Origin: Streptomyces sp. NBC_01485
Lineage (GTDB): Bacteria; Actinomycetota; Actinomycetes; Streptomycetales; Streptomycetaceae
Direction of reading: 5' to 3'
DNA: 64,000 bases
NCBI RefSeq assembly: GCF_036227125.1
Contig: NZ_CP109435.1
Span: forward strand, 5,394,001 to 5,458,000
The stretch's first letter is position 1, and each line of letters begins with the position of its first letter. Under the pieces are notes generated by a model. The model worked only from the letters and a program-made list of their open reading frames with translations. It had not been told where the DNA came from and searched no databases. A program made the position numbers and the translations under genes. This document shows, piece by piece, positions 1-8,271 of the stretch.

Positions 1-267
1 GATTGCGAGCAGGAGAGACGTTCCCGGGGATATTTTAGGAGTCCTTTCCAGGGATGGCCATGACGCTGTGGCTTCCTCTGTAGCCGGCAATCCCGGAACG
101 CCCCATGATGCTCTCGTGAGATTGGTCGGTCATCATTGGAGTCAGGTGCGAGATAAGGCTTCAAGTCAGCTTGAAGGGCGAGCGTCAAATAGAACCTAAC
201 TGACAGTTGGAAGCCCGATCCGGATTTGGGCTAATTCGAGGGGTCGTTGCAAAACGTGGTCGGTTGT
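1..267. other. No gene seen; possible IS30-type end
   Basis: I see no convincing open frame here. At about 240-256 the sequence GGGGTCGTTGCAAAACG lies just beyond the stop of the IS30 transposase remnant that follows. IS30-family elements usually have their inverted repeat at this point, so this may be the surviving terminal repeat. The opposite end is not visible, so the element cannot be closed. Confidence 0.4.
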
Positions 268-702
268 TCAGGCCGCGAGCAGGTTAGAGAGGCGCTCGGC
301 TGGGGTTTCCCAGCCGAGCGTTTGCGTGGGCGGCTGTTGAGTTCGGCGGCCACTGTGTCGAGGTCTTCGTGGGTGTCCGGGCCAGGTTGGTGCCCTTGGA
401 GAAGTACTGGCGGAGCAGGCCGTTGGTGTTTTTGTTCGAGCCGGGCTGCCAGGGACTGCCTGGCTTGCGGAAGTGGATCGGGATGTCGGTGGCGATGCTG
501 AGGGCGTGGTGAGCGGCCATCTCCGAGCCCTGGTCCCAGGTGAGGGACTGCAGCAGGTGGGGCGGCAGGGTCTTCACGGTGTGGTCAGAGCGTCGCGCAG
601 GCTCTCGGCGCTGGTCGCCGGGCAGGTGGACCAGCATCGGGTAGCGGGTGCTGCGTTCGGCCAGGGTGCCGATCGCGGATCCGCGGCCGTCATGAGCGCC
701 TT
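268..702 (-). pseudogene. IS30-family transposase remnant (C-terminal part, frameshifted)
   Basis: The minus strand encodes pieces of the catalytic core of an IS30 DDE transposase: AIGTLAERSTRY, LTWDQGSEMAAHHA, SPWQPGSNKNTNGLLRQYF and, at the end, TLGWETPAERLSNLLAA followed by a stop at 268-270. These pieces lie in different frames. A nine-codon segment near 575-605 is out of frame (ESLRDAL can be read in another frame), and a one-base loss near 312 separates RPRK from TLGWE. The usual WQRGSNENTNG is altered to WQPGSNKNTNG. The N-terminal HTH half is absent; homology stops near 700, where an oppositely oriented fragment begins. It is therefore dead. Confidence 0.82.
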
Positions 703-814
703 GCGCGACCTGACCCGCACGGCCCTCGACCGGGCAGGCTGGACCAACATCGCCAGCGGCCGACGCGCTCACACCAGCCCCCACGCAACCCTCAACCTGC
801 ACGGCATCCCATGA
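691..814 (+). pseudogene. Possible transposase C-terminal fragment
   Basis: About 40 codons read MSALRDLTRTALDRAGWTNI and continue to HATLNLHGIP before a stop at 812-814. The spacing resembles the tails of IS4/ISAs1-type transposases (a helix with LAG-x-TNIA, then an RxxAR or HxxP stretch and a short end). No catalytic residue is included, so this is a tentative family call. It sits between the IS30 remnant and the group II intron remnant, as expected for one of several stacked insertions. Confidence 0.28.
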
Positions 815-841
815 TCAAAACGGGCGAACGGGATTCGCCCC

Positions 842-1273
842 GGGGCCCTGCACATCAAGTGGATGCGCAAACGGGGAACGGACAAGTGCTACGTCTACAC
901 GTTCATCGCGGACAAGCCGGTCCGCGAACTGAAGCGGAAGATCAGGGCACTGACCCACAGGAGGTCCCAGGTCCCGTTCGCCGCCGTGCTGTCGAGGATC
1001 AACCAGATCCTGCGTGGCTGGGCCAACTACTTCAAGCACGCCGTCGCCAAGCACACGTTCAACGCCCTGCGTTCGTTCGTGTGGTGGCGCGTGGTCAACA
1101 TGATCACCTATCGGCGGCGCATGACGTGGACGGCCCTGCGCCGACAGTTCAAAGGCCCTCAGGGCTGGCGGCAGATCGCCTTGGACGGAGTCGAGTTGTT
1201 CAACATCGCCGCGGTGGCGGTCACCCGCTACCGCTGGCGCGGACTGAGCATCCCGACGCCGTGGACCGCATAA
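842..1273 (+). pseudogene. ltrA: Group II intron reverse transcriptase/maturase, C-terminal fragment
   Basis: The frame reads ALHIKWMRKRGTDKCYVYTF, then IRALTHRRSQVPF, LSRINQILRGWANYFKHA and TRYRWRGLSIPTPW. This is the thumb/maturase (domain X) end of a bacterial group II intron-encoded protein. The reverse transcriptase palm with its YADD box is missing; a complete protein would be over 400 aa. The first ATG in frame is at 863, but homology starts slightly upstream without a start codon, so this is a 5'-truncated gene. Intron RNA domain V follows 32 bases after the stop, which confirms the identity and orientation. Confidence 0.85.
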
Positions 1274-1304
1274 GGTCATCGACCCAGCGGCAGTCACCCG
1301 TGGA

Positions 1305-1388
1305 GAGCCGGATGCGGTGAGAGTCGCACGTCCGGTTCGGTGAGCGGTCCGGGGAAACGGAGCCAGGGAGACCTGGCCACCGCGCCCC
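1305..1388 (+). ncRNA. Group II intron domain V and domain VI-like 3' end
   Basis: Positions 1305-1338 form an exact 34-nt domain V. GAGCCG at the 5' end pairs with CGGTTC at the 3' end, an internal GATGCG pairs across to the strand with TCGCAC, and a GTGA-type loop closes it. A further hairpin follows at 1362-1377 (GCCAGG, loop GAGA, CCTGGC), which fits domain VI. The transposase reading frame resumes near 1390, so the 3' splice boundary should lie around 1380-1390. Domains I-IV are not recognisable upstream, so the intron cannot be active. Confidence 0.8.
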
Positions 1389-1389
1389 G

Positions 1390-1542
1390 GGCCGACTCTC
1401 CCTCTTCGCCCACCTGATGCGCACCCGCCGCCTGGCCCGCGACTTCGAACGCCGCACCACCAGCGCCGAGGCGATGATCTACTGGTCGATGACCCTGCTC
1501 ATGACCCGCCGCCTGGCGCGCTCACCCCGCGGGCGGGCGTGA
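1390..1542 (+). pseudogene. IS5-type transposase C-terminal fragment
   Basis: About 50 codons read LSLFAHLMRTRRLARDFERR, then SAEAMIYWSMTLLMTRRLAR and stop at 1540-1542. The RxxARDYE-type helix followed by SEAMIYWAM-x-MTRRLA is a typical end of IS5-family DDE transposases in Streptomyces. Everything upstream is group II intron, so either the intron inserted in the transposase gene or a rearrangement joined them. Its last 44 bases overlap, antisense, the 3' end of the next gene. Confidence 0.7.
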
Positions 1543-2050
1543 ACCGGCCCGGCGCCGGCTCGGCCAGCCAGCCGCGCGCGACCAGGCGTTTCGCCTTCGA
1601 CCTCAGCGCCTCCACCCGCGCCGGAACCACGTCCATGCCGAACAAGGCGGCCATCTCCTGGCAGGTCAGCGGCCCCTGCCCGAGCCGGACCCGGTCCGCG
1701 AGCGCCTTGAGGATGCGCTGGTAGTCCACCGACAACGCCGACCACGCAAGCCCTTCACGCCACACCGGCACCTGCGACTTCGTCTTCGCCGCTTCCGGCG
1801 TTGGCGATGCCTCCCCGGCCTGCCCGTTGGCGGCCGGTGCTGTCCGGTCGGCCTGGTCGTGGCCATGCCCGGTCTCATCCGCCGGGGCAAGCACCTCGCC
1901 CACCCGTGAGCGAGCGATGGCCCATTCCTTCCAGTCCCGCTCGGCCACGGCCAGTTCAGCCTGGACCCGGTCGGCCTCCTCCCGCAGCTCGTCCACGCGA
2001 CGGCGAGCGACGAGCTCGCGCTGTTCCAGCAGCCCCACGACCGACGGCAT
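1499..2050 (-). CDS. Conserved hypothetical protein with coiled coil and HTH-like end
   Basis: This encodes 183 aa. I chose the ATG at 2050 because GGAGG lies 6 bases before it; an in-frame ATG at 2077 lacks this. Residues 5-45 form a charged coiled coil (ELVARRRVDELREEADRVQA). A Pro/Ala linker follows, and the C-terminal third (SVDYQRILKALADR, CQEMAALFGMDVVPARVEAL, SKAKRLVARGWL) looks like a winged helix. I recall similar proteins beside transposases in Streptomyces, but no function is established. The gene may be an IS passenger or a bystander. Its tail overlaps the IS5-type fragment on the other strand. Confidence 0.6.
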   Translation of the reverse strand: MPSVVGLLEQRELVARRRVDELREEADRVQAELAVAERDWKEWAIARSRVGEVLAPADETGHGHDQADRTAPAANGQAGEASPTPEAAKTKSQVPVWREGLAWSALSVDYQRILKALADRVRLGQGPLTCQEMAALFGMDVVPARVEALRSKAKRLVARGWLAEPAPGRFTPARGVSAPGGGS

Positions 2051-2240
2051 CCATGACCTCCACAGCAGCGGCGACATAACAGACCACCACTCCCGGCAGG
2101 TTTTCCGTAACTGGGAAAAGCTACCGCGACCTCTTCTCCCGGAGGAGGAGCTATGCGGCTGTCGGTAGGTGCAGCGCCTGGCGTGGACGGGACCGTTGAA
2201 TGGTCCCGTAAATAAAAATAGCAACAAAGTAGCGTAGACC

Positions 2241-2274
2241 TCAGGCGCCCGTCAGTACCACGGTGGGCGCCTGA
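2241..2274. repeat. 10-bp inverted repeat upstream of 2316 gene
   Basis: TCAGGCGCCC (2241-2250) is matched by its exact reverse complement GGGCGCCTGA (2265-2274) with a 14-base loop. It has no following T run, and it lies about 40 bases before the next start codon. It is therefore more likely an operator or leader structure than a terminator. Confidence 0.45.
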
Positions 2275-2315
2275 ATAGCTGAGCACTCTGGAGCGGGTTG
2301 TGAAAGGATTTATGG

Positions 2316-2763
2316 ATGGATGATCCGATGGAGTATCCCAAAATTAAATCATGGGTGAACGAGTGGGGAGGTTCCGTTGATTACGTAGATTATGTCAAAC
2401 GCAATGGCGACCTGGCGTTGCTAGTGGCATTTTCCCGAATCTTCTGGCCTCGTTTCATCGAGGTGAGGAGCTGCATACTGTGGGATCGCGCGTATGAGGA
2501 ATCGAATTTTAACCTCTGGCAGGAGAGTCTCTCTGGTGATACCCAAAGAATTGAAGCGACGCTGAATCAGTTGAGGGTTTGGCAGATCGTTGAATCGGAT
2601 GACATGGATGAAGATCGGCGGGCGCTAGAATTTATTGCCGCACGCATTGCTAAAGCTTGGAGGGCTGCTTTGTGTGCCCGATTTTCCTGACCGGGCTTTC
2701 GATGTTCGGGTCATCAACTCCGAGGATGGGCCCATCGTTACTTTTTCTTCTGGTTCGCAGTAG
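2316..2763 (+). pseudogene. Frameshifted hypothetical protein
   Basis: Reading starts at ATG 2316 after GAAAGGA and stops at 2690 (124 aa). A run of four T at 2682-2685 breaks the frame. With three T the protein continues as ARFPDRAFDVRVINSEDGPI to a stop at 2761-2763 (149 aa in total). The restored C-terminus reads like natural protein (DVRVINSEDGPIVTFSSG), which argues that one T was gained. The gene is noticeably less GC-rich than its neighbours and rich in W, Y and F, a sign of foreign origin. It lies just upstream of an Imm32-like gene, so it could be part of a toxin/immunity fragment, but I do not recognise its family. Confidence 0.55.
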
Positions 2764-2867
2764 ATCTGGCTGCCACCAGCGGCCCGCTCAAGGATCCGCA
2801 CACTCCCATCGATCCATCCACGATTCGGCCCGGCGACTACTGGCCGTAAATGACAATCGGAGGCGTG

Positions 2868-3269
2868 ATGGTGAAGGTCTTGCGCGGTGACTCGACCGGG
2901 GAATTGGAGCTCTCCGGAACTCACTCCGAACTGCTCGCCCTGGGGCGGGAGTTGCGGAGCGGGCAGGGAGAGATCTCCCTCGAGAGAGTCTCTGATCCGT
3001 TCCCTTACAGCAGGTCGTTGTCGTGGATGACATTTCAACTGGTCAGCGGGAAGATCCTGATCTCGTCGTCCGGAGACAGTGAATCTCTCGATATCAGAGG
3101 TGGACCGGAGGCTTTGGCCCTCCTCGCCGACAACATCGAAGGCTTCGCTTCGGATGCGGATGGGGACGACCACCTTCATGTGGACTACTTTCCGGAACAT
3201 GACTATCTGGCCGAGGGGTCGGGATCGGTAGTCGTCGCCATTGATGGAGATCCCTCCATGTCTTCGTGA
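2868..3269 (+). CDS. Imm32-like immunity protein
   Basis: This encodes 133 aa. ATG 2868 follows GGAGG by 4 bases; an ATG at 2850 in frame lacks such a site. The sequence has the shape I associate with Imm32-family proteins of Streptomyces: an opening ELELSGTHSELLALGRELR, a middle LDIRGGPEALALLADNIEGF, and an end LHVDYFPEHDYL followed by SGSVVVAID. Imm32 proteins were predicted as immunity partners of secreted polymorphic toxins. No toxin gene is recognisable nearby, although the frameshifted gene upstream is a candidate remnant. The call rests on remembered family pattern only. Confidence 0.6.
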   Translation: MVKVLRGDSTGELELSGTHSELLALGRELRSGQGEISLERVSDPFPYSRSLSWMTFQLVSGKILISSSGDSESLDIRGGPEALALLADNIEGFASDADGDDHLHVDYFPEHDYLAEGSGSVVVAIDGDPSMSS

Positions 3270-3397
3270 AACGGGGCATCCGTTCACGGTGGCGTAGACG
3301 ATGAGGTTCACCGGGTGACCTTGGGCGTCGAGGTCGCCGTCGTAGGGTGCGGTCGTGGGTCGGGCCGTAGACCTTGGCAGGCACGGGATGGAAAACG

Positions 3398-3427
3398 AGA
3401 AGCCCCGCCGCAAGCGGCGGGGCTTCT
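3398..3427. terminator. Strong GC hairpin terminator
   Basis: A perfect 13-bp stem, AGAAGCCCCGCCG (3398-3410) with CGGCGGGGCTTCT (3415-3427), closes on the loop CAAG. It lies about 130 bases after the Imm32-like gene. It has no clear T tract, as is common for Streptomyces terminators. Confidence 0.6.
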
Positions 3428-3648
3428 GCGTGGGATGACGGCAAGGTGGGCGACCGGACGCCGGGTCAGGGTGACCGGTGGTGGGATCACCGTCAGCTGG
3501 TCCATTGCGATTGTCCGGAGGTTCCAGGCGCTCGCGAGTTGTCCGTCTACCGGAGAGGTGCGGCAACTGGAAGGGCGCCTGCAGATGCGGCCATCGGCCC
3601 GCAATCAAGTGGGTGTTCACCGCGCTGATGGTCAGGCCGACGCTGAGG
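3428..3648. other. No gene seen
   Basis: No frame here has convincing protein features. Together with 3270-3397 this is about 380 bases of apparently non-coding or decayed DNA around the hairpin at 3398-3427. A short minus-strand stretch near 3290-3350 (PYDGDLDAQGHPVNLIVYAT) reads like protein, but no intact frame or family is recognised. Confidence 0.4.
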
Positions 3649-3877
3649 AGGATCCGGTCTGGCGAAGCGGGGCGAGCATCCGTGCAAGGTGCTGAAGCTG
3701 GGTAACGCCTACCGGGTGGTGACTGCCGACCTTCAGCGTCTGCTGACGCTCGATGAGGCGGTAGAAGTGCCCGTGCCCACTATGCCGTCGCAGGGTCACG
3801 GGAGTATTCCCACGTATGAGGAAGCGAGAGTGTACTGCTGCTGTCACTGCCGATGCCGCTCCCTGCAGGTTTCGTAG
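3649..3877 (+). pseudogene. Excisionase-like HTH remnant
   Basis: The frame reads GLAKRGEHPCKVLKLGNAYR, then VVTADLQRLLTLDEAV. This matches the recognition-helix end of MerR-like excisionases of actinobacterial integrative elements (typically RxGEFPC-x-V-x-RIGxxYRVxxADL). The beginning of the HTH is missing; an in-frame stop lies at about 3646, upstream of the fragment. The expected integrase gene does not follow. Instead, about 110 bases later, comes an att-like repeat. This is the normal xis-int-att order with int deleted. Confidence 0.5.
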
Positions 3878-3985
3878 GCTCAAGCGCCACAGTGCAATTC
3901 CTCTAGATCTTGTAGGGTTGCCACAATCAGTGTGGCGGGCGCATGAGACGGCAGCGCTCGCGGAGGTGGCGCTCACGGTGGCCGC

Positions 3986-4157
3986 CCGGTGGCCGGACGC
4001 CTTTGGACGGTGCAGTACCAGGTATCGGCGCTCATCATGGCGCAGGTGGTCTCATCAGGCACAACAGCATCCCGCAGCATCAGCCGTCATCAGACAACAC
4101 GATCGCTCACGGTCTCGTAAATGTGTAGGTCTCGGGTTCGAATCCCGAAGGCGGCTC
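3986..4157 (+). repeat. Left ~171-bp direct repeat ending in tRNA-Thr 3' half (att-like)
   Basis: This copy begins CCGGTGGCCGGACGCCT and ends GGTTCGAATCCCGAAGGCGGCTC; the final part (4095-4157) is nearly identical to 17894-17955. The end has a CTCGTAA anticodon loop (anticodon CGU, Thr), a perfect T arm and the 3' acceptor strand AAGGCGGC. No matching acceptor 5' strand or D arm precedes it, so it is not a working tRNA. It has one extra base compared with the right copy (AAATGTG versus AATGCG). It looks like an attachment site left by integration into a tRNA gene located outside the window. Confidence 0.7.
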
Positions 4158-4164
4158 TGTGGTG

Positions 4165-4201
4165 AACCCCAGGTCAGGCCTCTGACCTGGGGTTTCTTGT
4201 T
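4165..4201 (+). terminator. Rho-independent terminator after tRNA-like end
   Basis: AACCCCAGGTCAG (4165-4177) pairs perfectly with CTGACCTGGGGTT (4182-4194) around the loop GCCT and is followed by TCTTGTT. A terminator directly after a tRNA 3' end is expected for the original tRNA locus, so this flank probably derives from it. Confidence 0.75.
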
Positions 4202-5039
4202 TGGGTTGACCTAGGAATTCGGGCCGATCGGGCGCGTGCGGTCTGTGCATCGCAATGCGTAGGTCTGAAGTTGACGGCCAGTGTCGGTAGCGGATCGCGG
4301 GGCTGTGACCTCGGCATTTGTTCATGGCTGTCGATTTCCCGGCCCCGTCCGGTTCGAGCCGGTGGCCATTTGGTGGCCAGGCGTGCAGAGGTCGTGCAGA
4401 TGGCTCCTCGGTCAGCCTCGCGGTCTTCGCATGGGAGTTGTGCCATCCAGACAACCGCGCGGTCGGCCGGGTTTCCGGGGGCGTGGGCGACGACGTGCTG
4501 CTTCACTATCGGCTGTCCCCGTAGGGCGAACCGAGCTGGATCGCGTCGTCGGCCGGTGCGGCGACCTGCTGCGCGCAGGCTCCGGCGTCCTCGGTCGCCT
4601 GCGCGGTCGTGTACGCGTGACCGCCCGCGTCGACCGCGTCGACCGCGTCGGCGACCGTCTTGGCGGCCTCGGCTCCGTCGGCCCTGGACCTCGCGACCTA
4701 CGACAACAGCCGTGACGGCCGATCCAGCCGGGGCCCGTCTGTGCGGCGTCGGTGCACGGTGCGGGATGACTTGGGGCTCGGCGGATACCGGTCAGGGCGC
4801 CGTGCTGTCGTGGCCGCTCGACAAGGCGCCATCCGTAGGCGTCCGCGCGGCGAGGCCGTGACTTTCTTGGCCGTTGGGCGCAGGCCGCGCTCATGGTGGT
4901 GGAACCCGTAGTGGTGGAAGACGTGGGAACCGCCTGCGGGTGTGGATCACGACATGCCACAGTCGCGGGTATGCGCGGCGCGGACGGAGTGACGGACGGG
5001 GGTGTCCCGGCACATCCGGGAACGGGCGCGGAGGGGTCC
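4202..5039. other. Mostly non-coding left end of the island
   Basis: No intact gene is seen in 838 bases. The one coding-like segment is the ALF-type fragment at 4506-4685 on the minus strand. The last 150 bases could belong to the helicase if it starts at ATG 4893 or 4971 rather than GTG 5040. Confidence 0.5.
4506..4685 (-). pseudogene. Fragment resembling an ALF-repeat secreted protein
   Basis: The minus strand has an open stretch without a start codon: EAAKTVADAVDAVDAGGHAY, TTAQATEDAGACAQQVAAPA, DDAIQLGSPYGDS, then a stop at 4506-4508. Alanine-rich helices followed by AIxLGxPY are a mark of the ALF-repeat proteins of Streptomyces. Only one repeat is present, so it would be a leftover from deletion. 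The match is short and low in complexity, so the assignment is weak. Confidence 0.33.
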
Positions 5040-8000
5040 GTGACCGAGGTGGTGCGGCGGCGGTGGGGTGTCGCCCTGGGCGGGGTGCTCCCGGCGCGGT
5101 TCTTCGAGCCCGGCTGGGCCTACGAGGAACGGGTGGAGCGCCGTTGTCCCGTCTGCGAGGGGGAGTTGCACGCGCTGCGCAGGCCGTACGAGTCGCAGGG
5201 GCGGGTGTACCGGTATGCCGCGCTGGTCTGTCCTGGCTGCCCCACCGCGTTCAGTCTCGCTGACTTGGGGGTGAAGACGTACGACCAGCTCACGGCAGCG
5301 TCTTCGGCGGCCGTGTCTGTGCCGCTGGGGCCCTGCCCGAGTGGTCCCGGGGTCAGCGTGACCGCGATCCGCGGCCCCGGGCAGTTCCCCGGGGCGATGC
5401 GAGGGGGACACCCTCCGGCGTGGCCGGACGACCTGGCCGTGCCGGAGCAGGCCGAGCAGCGGGCCCTGTTGTGGTGCAAGGTGACCGATCCGGACTGGCG
5501 CCCCACCGAGGAGGCGGTCGCGGCGGCGGAGGACGTGCGGGTGATCCTGCCCGAGGGTCCGGGATACGACGCGCTGCGGACCTGGCTCGCGAAGCACGGC
5601 GTCCCGTACCGGGTCAGCCGCTACTGGGAAGAGGCCGAAGAGATCGGCACGGTCAATGAGTTGGGCGGCCGTACGGATCTGGTCGCGGTCGGTCCGGGTG
5701 GCGCGGTCCCGGCCGCGGGTCCCTGGGCGGTGGCGGCCAGGGATGCCTTCGCCGCGCAGTGGGACGGTTTGGAGGAGTTGCCGGAGGACGACGGCGATGC
5801 GTACGTGCCCGTTGGGGAGTTGGTGCCCGCCGAGTGGGCCGCGCTGCTGCCGCATCCGTCGTTCAACCCGGCCCAGGCGGCTGCCGTTCCCGTCGTACGG
5901 GAGGGCACCGGGCATCTGGTGGTGGTGGCGCCCACCGGCGCGGGCAAGACTCCGATCGGCATGGTCGCGGCGCTGGACGCGCACGCCCGGGGCGAGAAGG
6001 CCGCCTGGCTGGTGCCGCAGCGCTCGCTCACCGACGAACTCGACCGGGAGCTCCACCTGTGGCGGCGCCGGGGGCTGCGCGTGGTGCGGCTGACCGGTGA
6101 GGCCGCCGTGGACTCCGGGCTGATCCGGGCGGCCGACGTGTGGGTGGCGACGACGGAGAAGTTCGAGGCGATCTGCCGTGCAGGATCGTTGCGCGACGCG
6201 CTCGCCGAGGTGGGCTGTCTGGTCGTCGACGAGATCCATCTCCTCGGCGATCCGGTGCGTGGCGCCGTACTGGAGGCGCTGCTCGCGCGGGTACGGGAGG
6301 ACGGTGCGGGCGCGCGGATCGTCGGGCTGTCGGCGACGGTCGCCAACGCGGACGAGGTGGCCGAGTGGCTGGGCGCCCGCCTGGTCCGCACGGCCTGGCG
6401 GCCCACCCGGCTGACCTGGCAGCTGCCGGTCCTGCCGACGGCGGACGAGGCGGACTGGGCGGCGAGGGCCGCCGTCCGCACCGAGGCCGCCGTGCGGATC
6501 GCCCGCGGGGTCGGTGCGGACGGCGGCAGCGTGCTGGTGTTCTGCGGCAGCAAGCGCCGGGTGCGGGCGACCGCTCTGGCGCTGGCCGCCGACCGTGGTG
6601 CGGTGACCGCCGGAGTGGACGCGGACGACGCCGAAGCCGTCGAGCGGCTGTGCACCAAGGCCGGGGTGCGGCTCCACTACCGCGACTGGCCCTACAAGCG
6701 GGACGCCGAGCAGGCCTTCCGAGCCCGCGAGGCGGACATCCTGGTCGCCACCTCCACCGTCGCCGCGGGCGTCAACCTCCCCGCCCGGGCCGTGATCGTC
6801 GCCGACACCACCATCGGCCTGGACCGCGTCGAGGTGTCCATGGTCCAGCAGATGTTCGGACGGGCCGGCCGCATCGGCGCCGGGGAGTGCGAGGGCTGGG
6901 CGTTCCTGCTGGTCGACCCGGGGGAACGGGCGCACTGGCAGGCCCGGCTCGCCGCCGGATACACGGTGCGGTCACGGCTGGGCGACCATCTGCCCGACCA
7001 TCTCCTGGCCGAGGCCGTGCAGGGACGGGTGTCCGCGGTCGAGGAGGCGGAGCGGTGGTGGGCGGGAACGCTGGCCGCGCACCAGGGACACGCCGGTGTC
7101 GAACCCCTGCGTGAGGCGGCGGCGTTCCTCACGACGGCGGGTTGTCTGCGCGCCCCCGCCGGCGAGGACCGTTGGGAGACGAGCCCGCTGGGCAGGCTGA
7201 CCAGCCGCTTCATGGTCGAATCCGCCCTCGCCGACGACCTGGCCACCGCGGTTCGAGAGGCCCCGGTGCCTGAAGACGCCTTCACCGCCGAGCGGTCCCT
7301 GACGGCCCTGCTCAGCACCCGCCTCCCGGTGCTGGAACAGGCACCGTTCACCGACCGGGCCCGCGCGGCGCTGCGCCGCGTCCTGCGCGAGGCGGAGCAG
7401 GAGCAGCCGCAGGAGACCGACGAGCCCGCGTGGGACGAGCCGAAGCCGGTGCCCGGTGACCTCGCCCGCGCGGTCCTCCACCTCGTCGCCGACCGCCCCG
7501 GCCTCTTCCGCGGTCGTCCTGGTTACGTGCTGGGCATCCCCGTCGACTCCATGACCGGCATCCTGGAGGAGGCCCGGCGCTACCTGGCCTGGCTCGGCGC
7601 GCAGGGCCCGATCGGCACGGTCCACCCGTGGGCGGCCGTCGTCGCCGGTGACCTGGCCCAGCGCATCCGGTGGCGCGCACTCGGGCCCGACCGCGGGGCC
7701 GGACGGCTGCTGTGGATGTGCGAGCGGATGGCCACCGCCCCGCTCGCGCCCGATCTCGTTCCCCGGATGTGGCGCGCGGCCCGCGCCCGCGGCGTCGACG
7801 CCCCCGACTGGAGTGGGACGACACCGCCGAACGACTGCGCCTTGCCTCCGGACCGTTACCGGGCGCTGCTCGCGGAGCGCGCCACCGGCGTCCACCTGGA
7901 CCTGCGGGAGGACGGGTTCCGGGTGGCGGCCCCACCGGGCTCGGTGATCCGGTTGTGGAACGGCACGACCACGACCCTGCACAGCGGCGACGGCGAGGCG

Positions 8001-8132
8001 ACCACCCTGCTCCTGCCGCCCGACGACCCGTCGGACAACTCGGCCGGCAACAGTGGGGCGGCCGTCTTCACCAGGGGCGGTGACCGGCTGGGGACGGGGT
8101 GGCTCGGGGCGTACGCGGCGATCCGCCGCTGA
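5040..8132 (+). CDS. Ski2-like DExH-box helicase of the defence island
   Basis: From GTG 5040 this encodes 1030 aa. GGAGG lies 5 bases before that GTG; ATG 4971 and ATG 4893 are in frame upstream without a good ribosome site. Near residue 36 begins a likely zinc ribbon (CPVC, then CPGC about 35 residues on). The helicase core has Walker A APTGAGKTP (~297), DEIH (~397), LSAT (~430), STVAAGVNLPAR and QMFGRAGR (~603), the Ski2/Brr2-like superfamily 2 signature. A long C-terminal part (to WLGAYAAI) resembles the winged-helix/ratchet region. It precedes the Wadjet operon by 200 bases in the same direction and lies between the same att-like repeats. It is likely a defence enzyme on nucleic acid, but whether it works with Wadjet is unknown. 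Confidence 0.85.
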   Translation: MTEVVRRRWGVALGGVLPARFFEPGWAYEERVERRCPVCEGELHALRRPYESQGRVYRYAALVCPGCPTAFSLADLGVKTYDQLTAASSAAVSVPLGPCPSGPGVSVTAIRGPGQFPGAMRGGHPPAWPDDLAVPEQAEQRALLWCKVTDPDWRPTEEAVAAAEDVRVILPEGPGYDALRTWLAKHGVPYRVSRYWEEAEEIGTVNELGGRTDLVAVGPGGAVPAAGPWAVAARDAFAAQWDGLEELPEDDGDAYVPVGELVPAEWAALLPHPSFNPAQAAAVPVVREGTGHLVVVAPTGAGKTPIGMVAALDAHARGEKAAWLVPQRSLTDELDRELHLWRRRGLRVVRLTGEAAVDSGLIRAADVWVATTEKFEAICRAGSLRDALAEVGCLVVDEIHLLGDPVRGAVLEALLARVREDGAGARIVGLSATVANADEVAEWLGARLVRTAWRPTRLTWQLPVLPTADEADWAARAAVRTEAAVRIARGVGADGGSVLVFCGSKRRVRATALALAADRGAVTAGVDADDAEAVERLCTKAGVRLHYRDWPYKRDAEQAFRAREADILVATSTVAAGVNLPARAVIVADTTIGLDRVEVSMVQQMFGRAGRIGAGECEGWAFLLVDPGERAHWQARLAAGYTVRSRLGDHLPDHLLAEAVQGRVSAVEEAERWWAGTLAAHQGHAGVEPLREAAAFLTTAGCLRAPAGEDRWETSPLGRLTSRFMVESALADDLATAVREAPVPEDAFTAERSLTALLSTRLPVLEQAPFTDRARAALRRVLREAEQEQPQETDEPAWDEPKPVPGDLARAVLHLVADRPGLFRGRPGYVLGIPVDSMTGILEEARRYLAWLGAQGPIGTVHPWAAVVAGDLAQRIRWRALGPDRGAGRLLWMCERMATAPLAPDLVPRMWRAARARGVDAPDWSGTTPPNDCALPPDRYRALLAERATGVHLDLREDGFRVAAPPGSVIRLWNGTTTTLHSGDGEATTLLLPPDDPSDNSAGNSGAAVFTRGGDRLGTGWLGAYAAIRR

Positions 8133-8271
8133 GCCGACCGCAGGGCGGGTCCCTACGGCGGCCACCGCCCGCCAGGGAGCGTGAAACGGGCGCACGATAG
8201 CACAAGTGGCATGGGCCGAGGAGCGGCTCACACGCACCGATCGAGGTGCGGCAGACTGGCGTGGATCCGGT

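Noticed and set aside
2625..3620. 331-codon minus-strand frame
   Set aside because: Antisense to the Imm32-like gene and the terminator. Only a short piece near 3290-3350 looks protein-like, which is too little for a gene.
4095..4157. Complete tRNA-Thr gene
   Set aside because: The anticodon loop, T arm and 3' acceptor are present, but there is no 5' acceptor or D arm upstream, and the anticodon stem has mismatches.
4947..6935. Long minus-strand frames opposite the helicase
   Set aside because: They are antisense shadows produced by high third-position GC; the plus strand has continuous helicase motifs.
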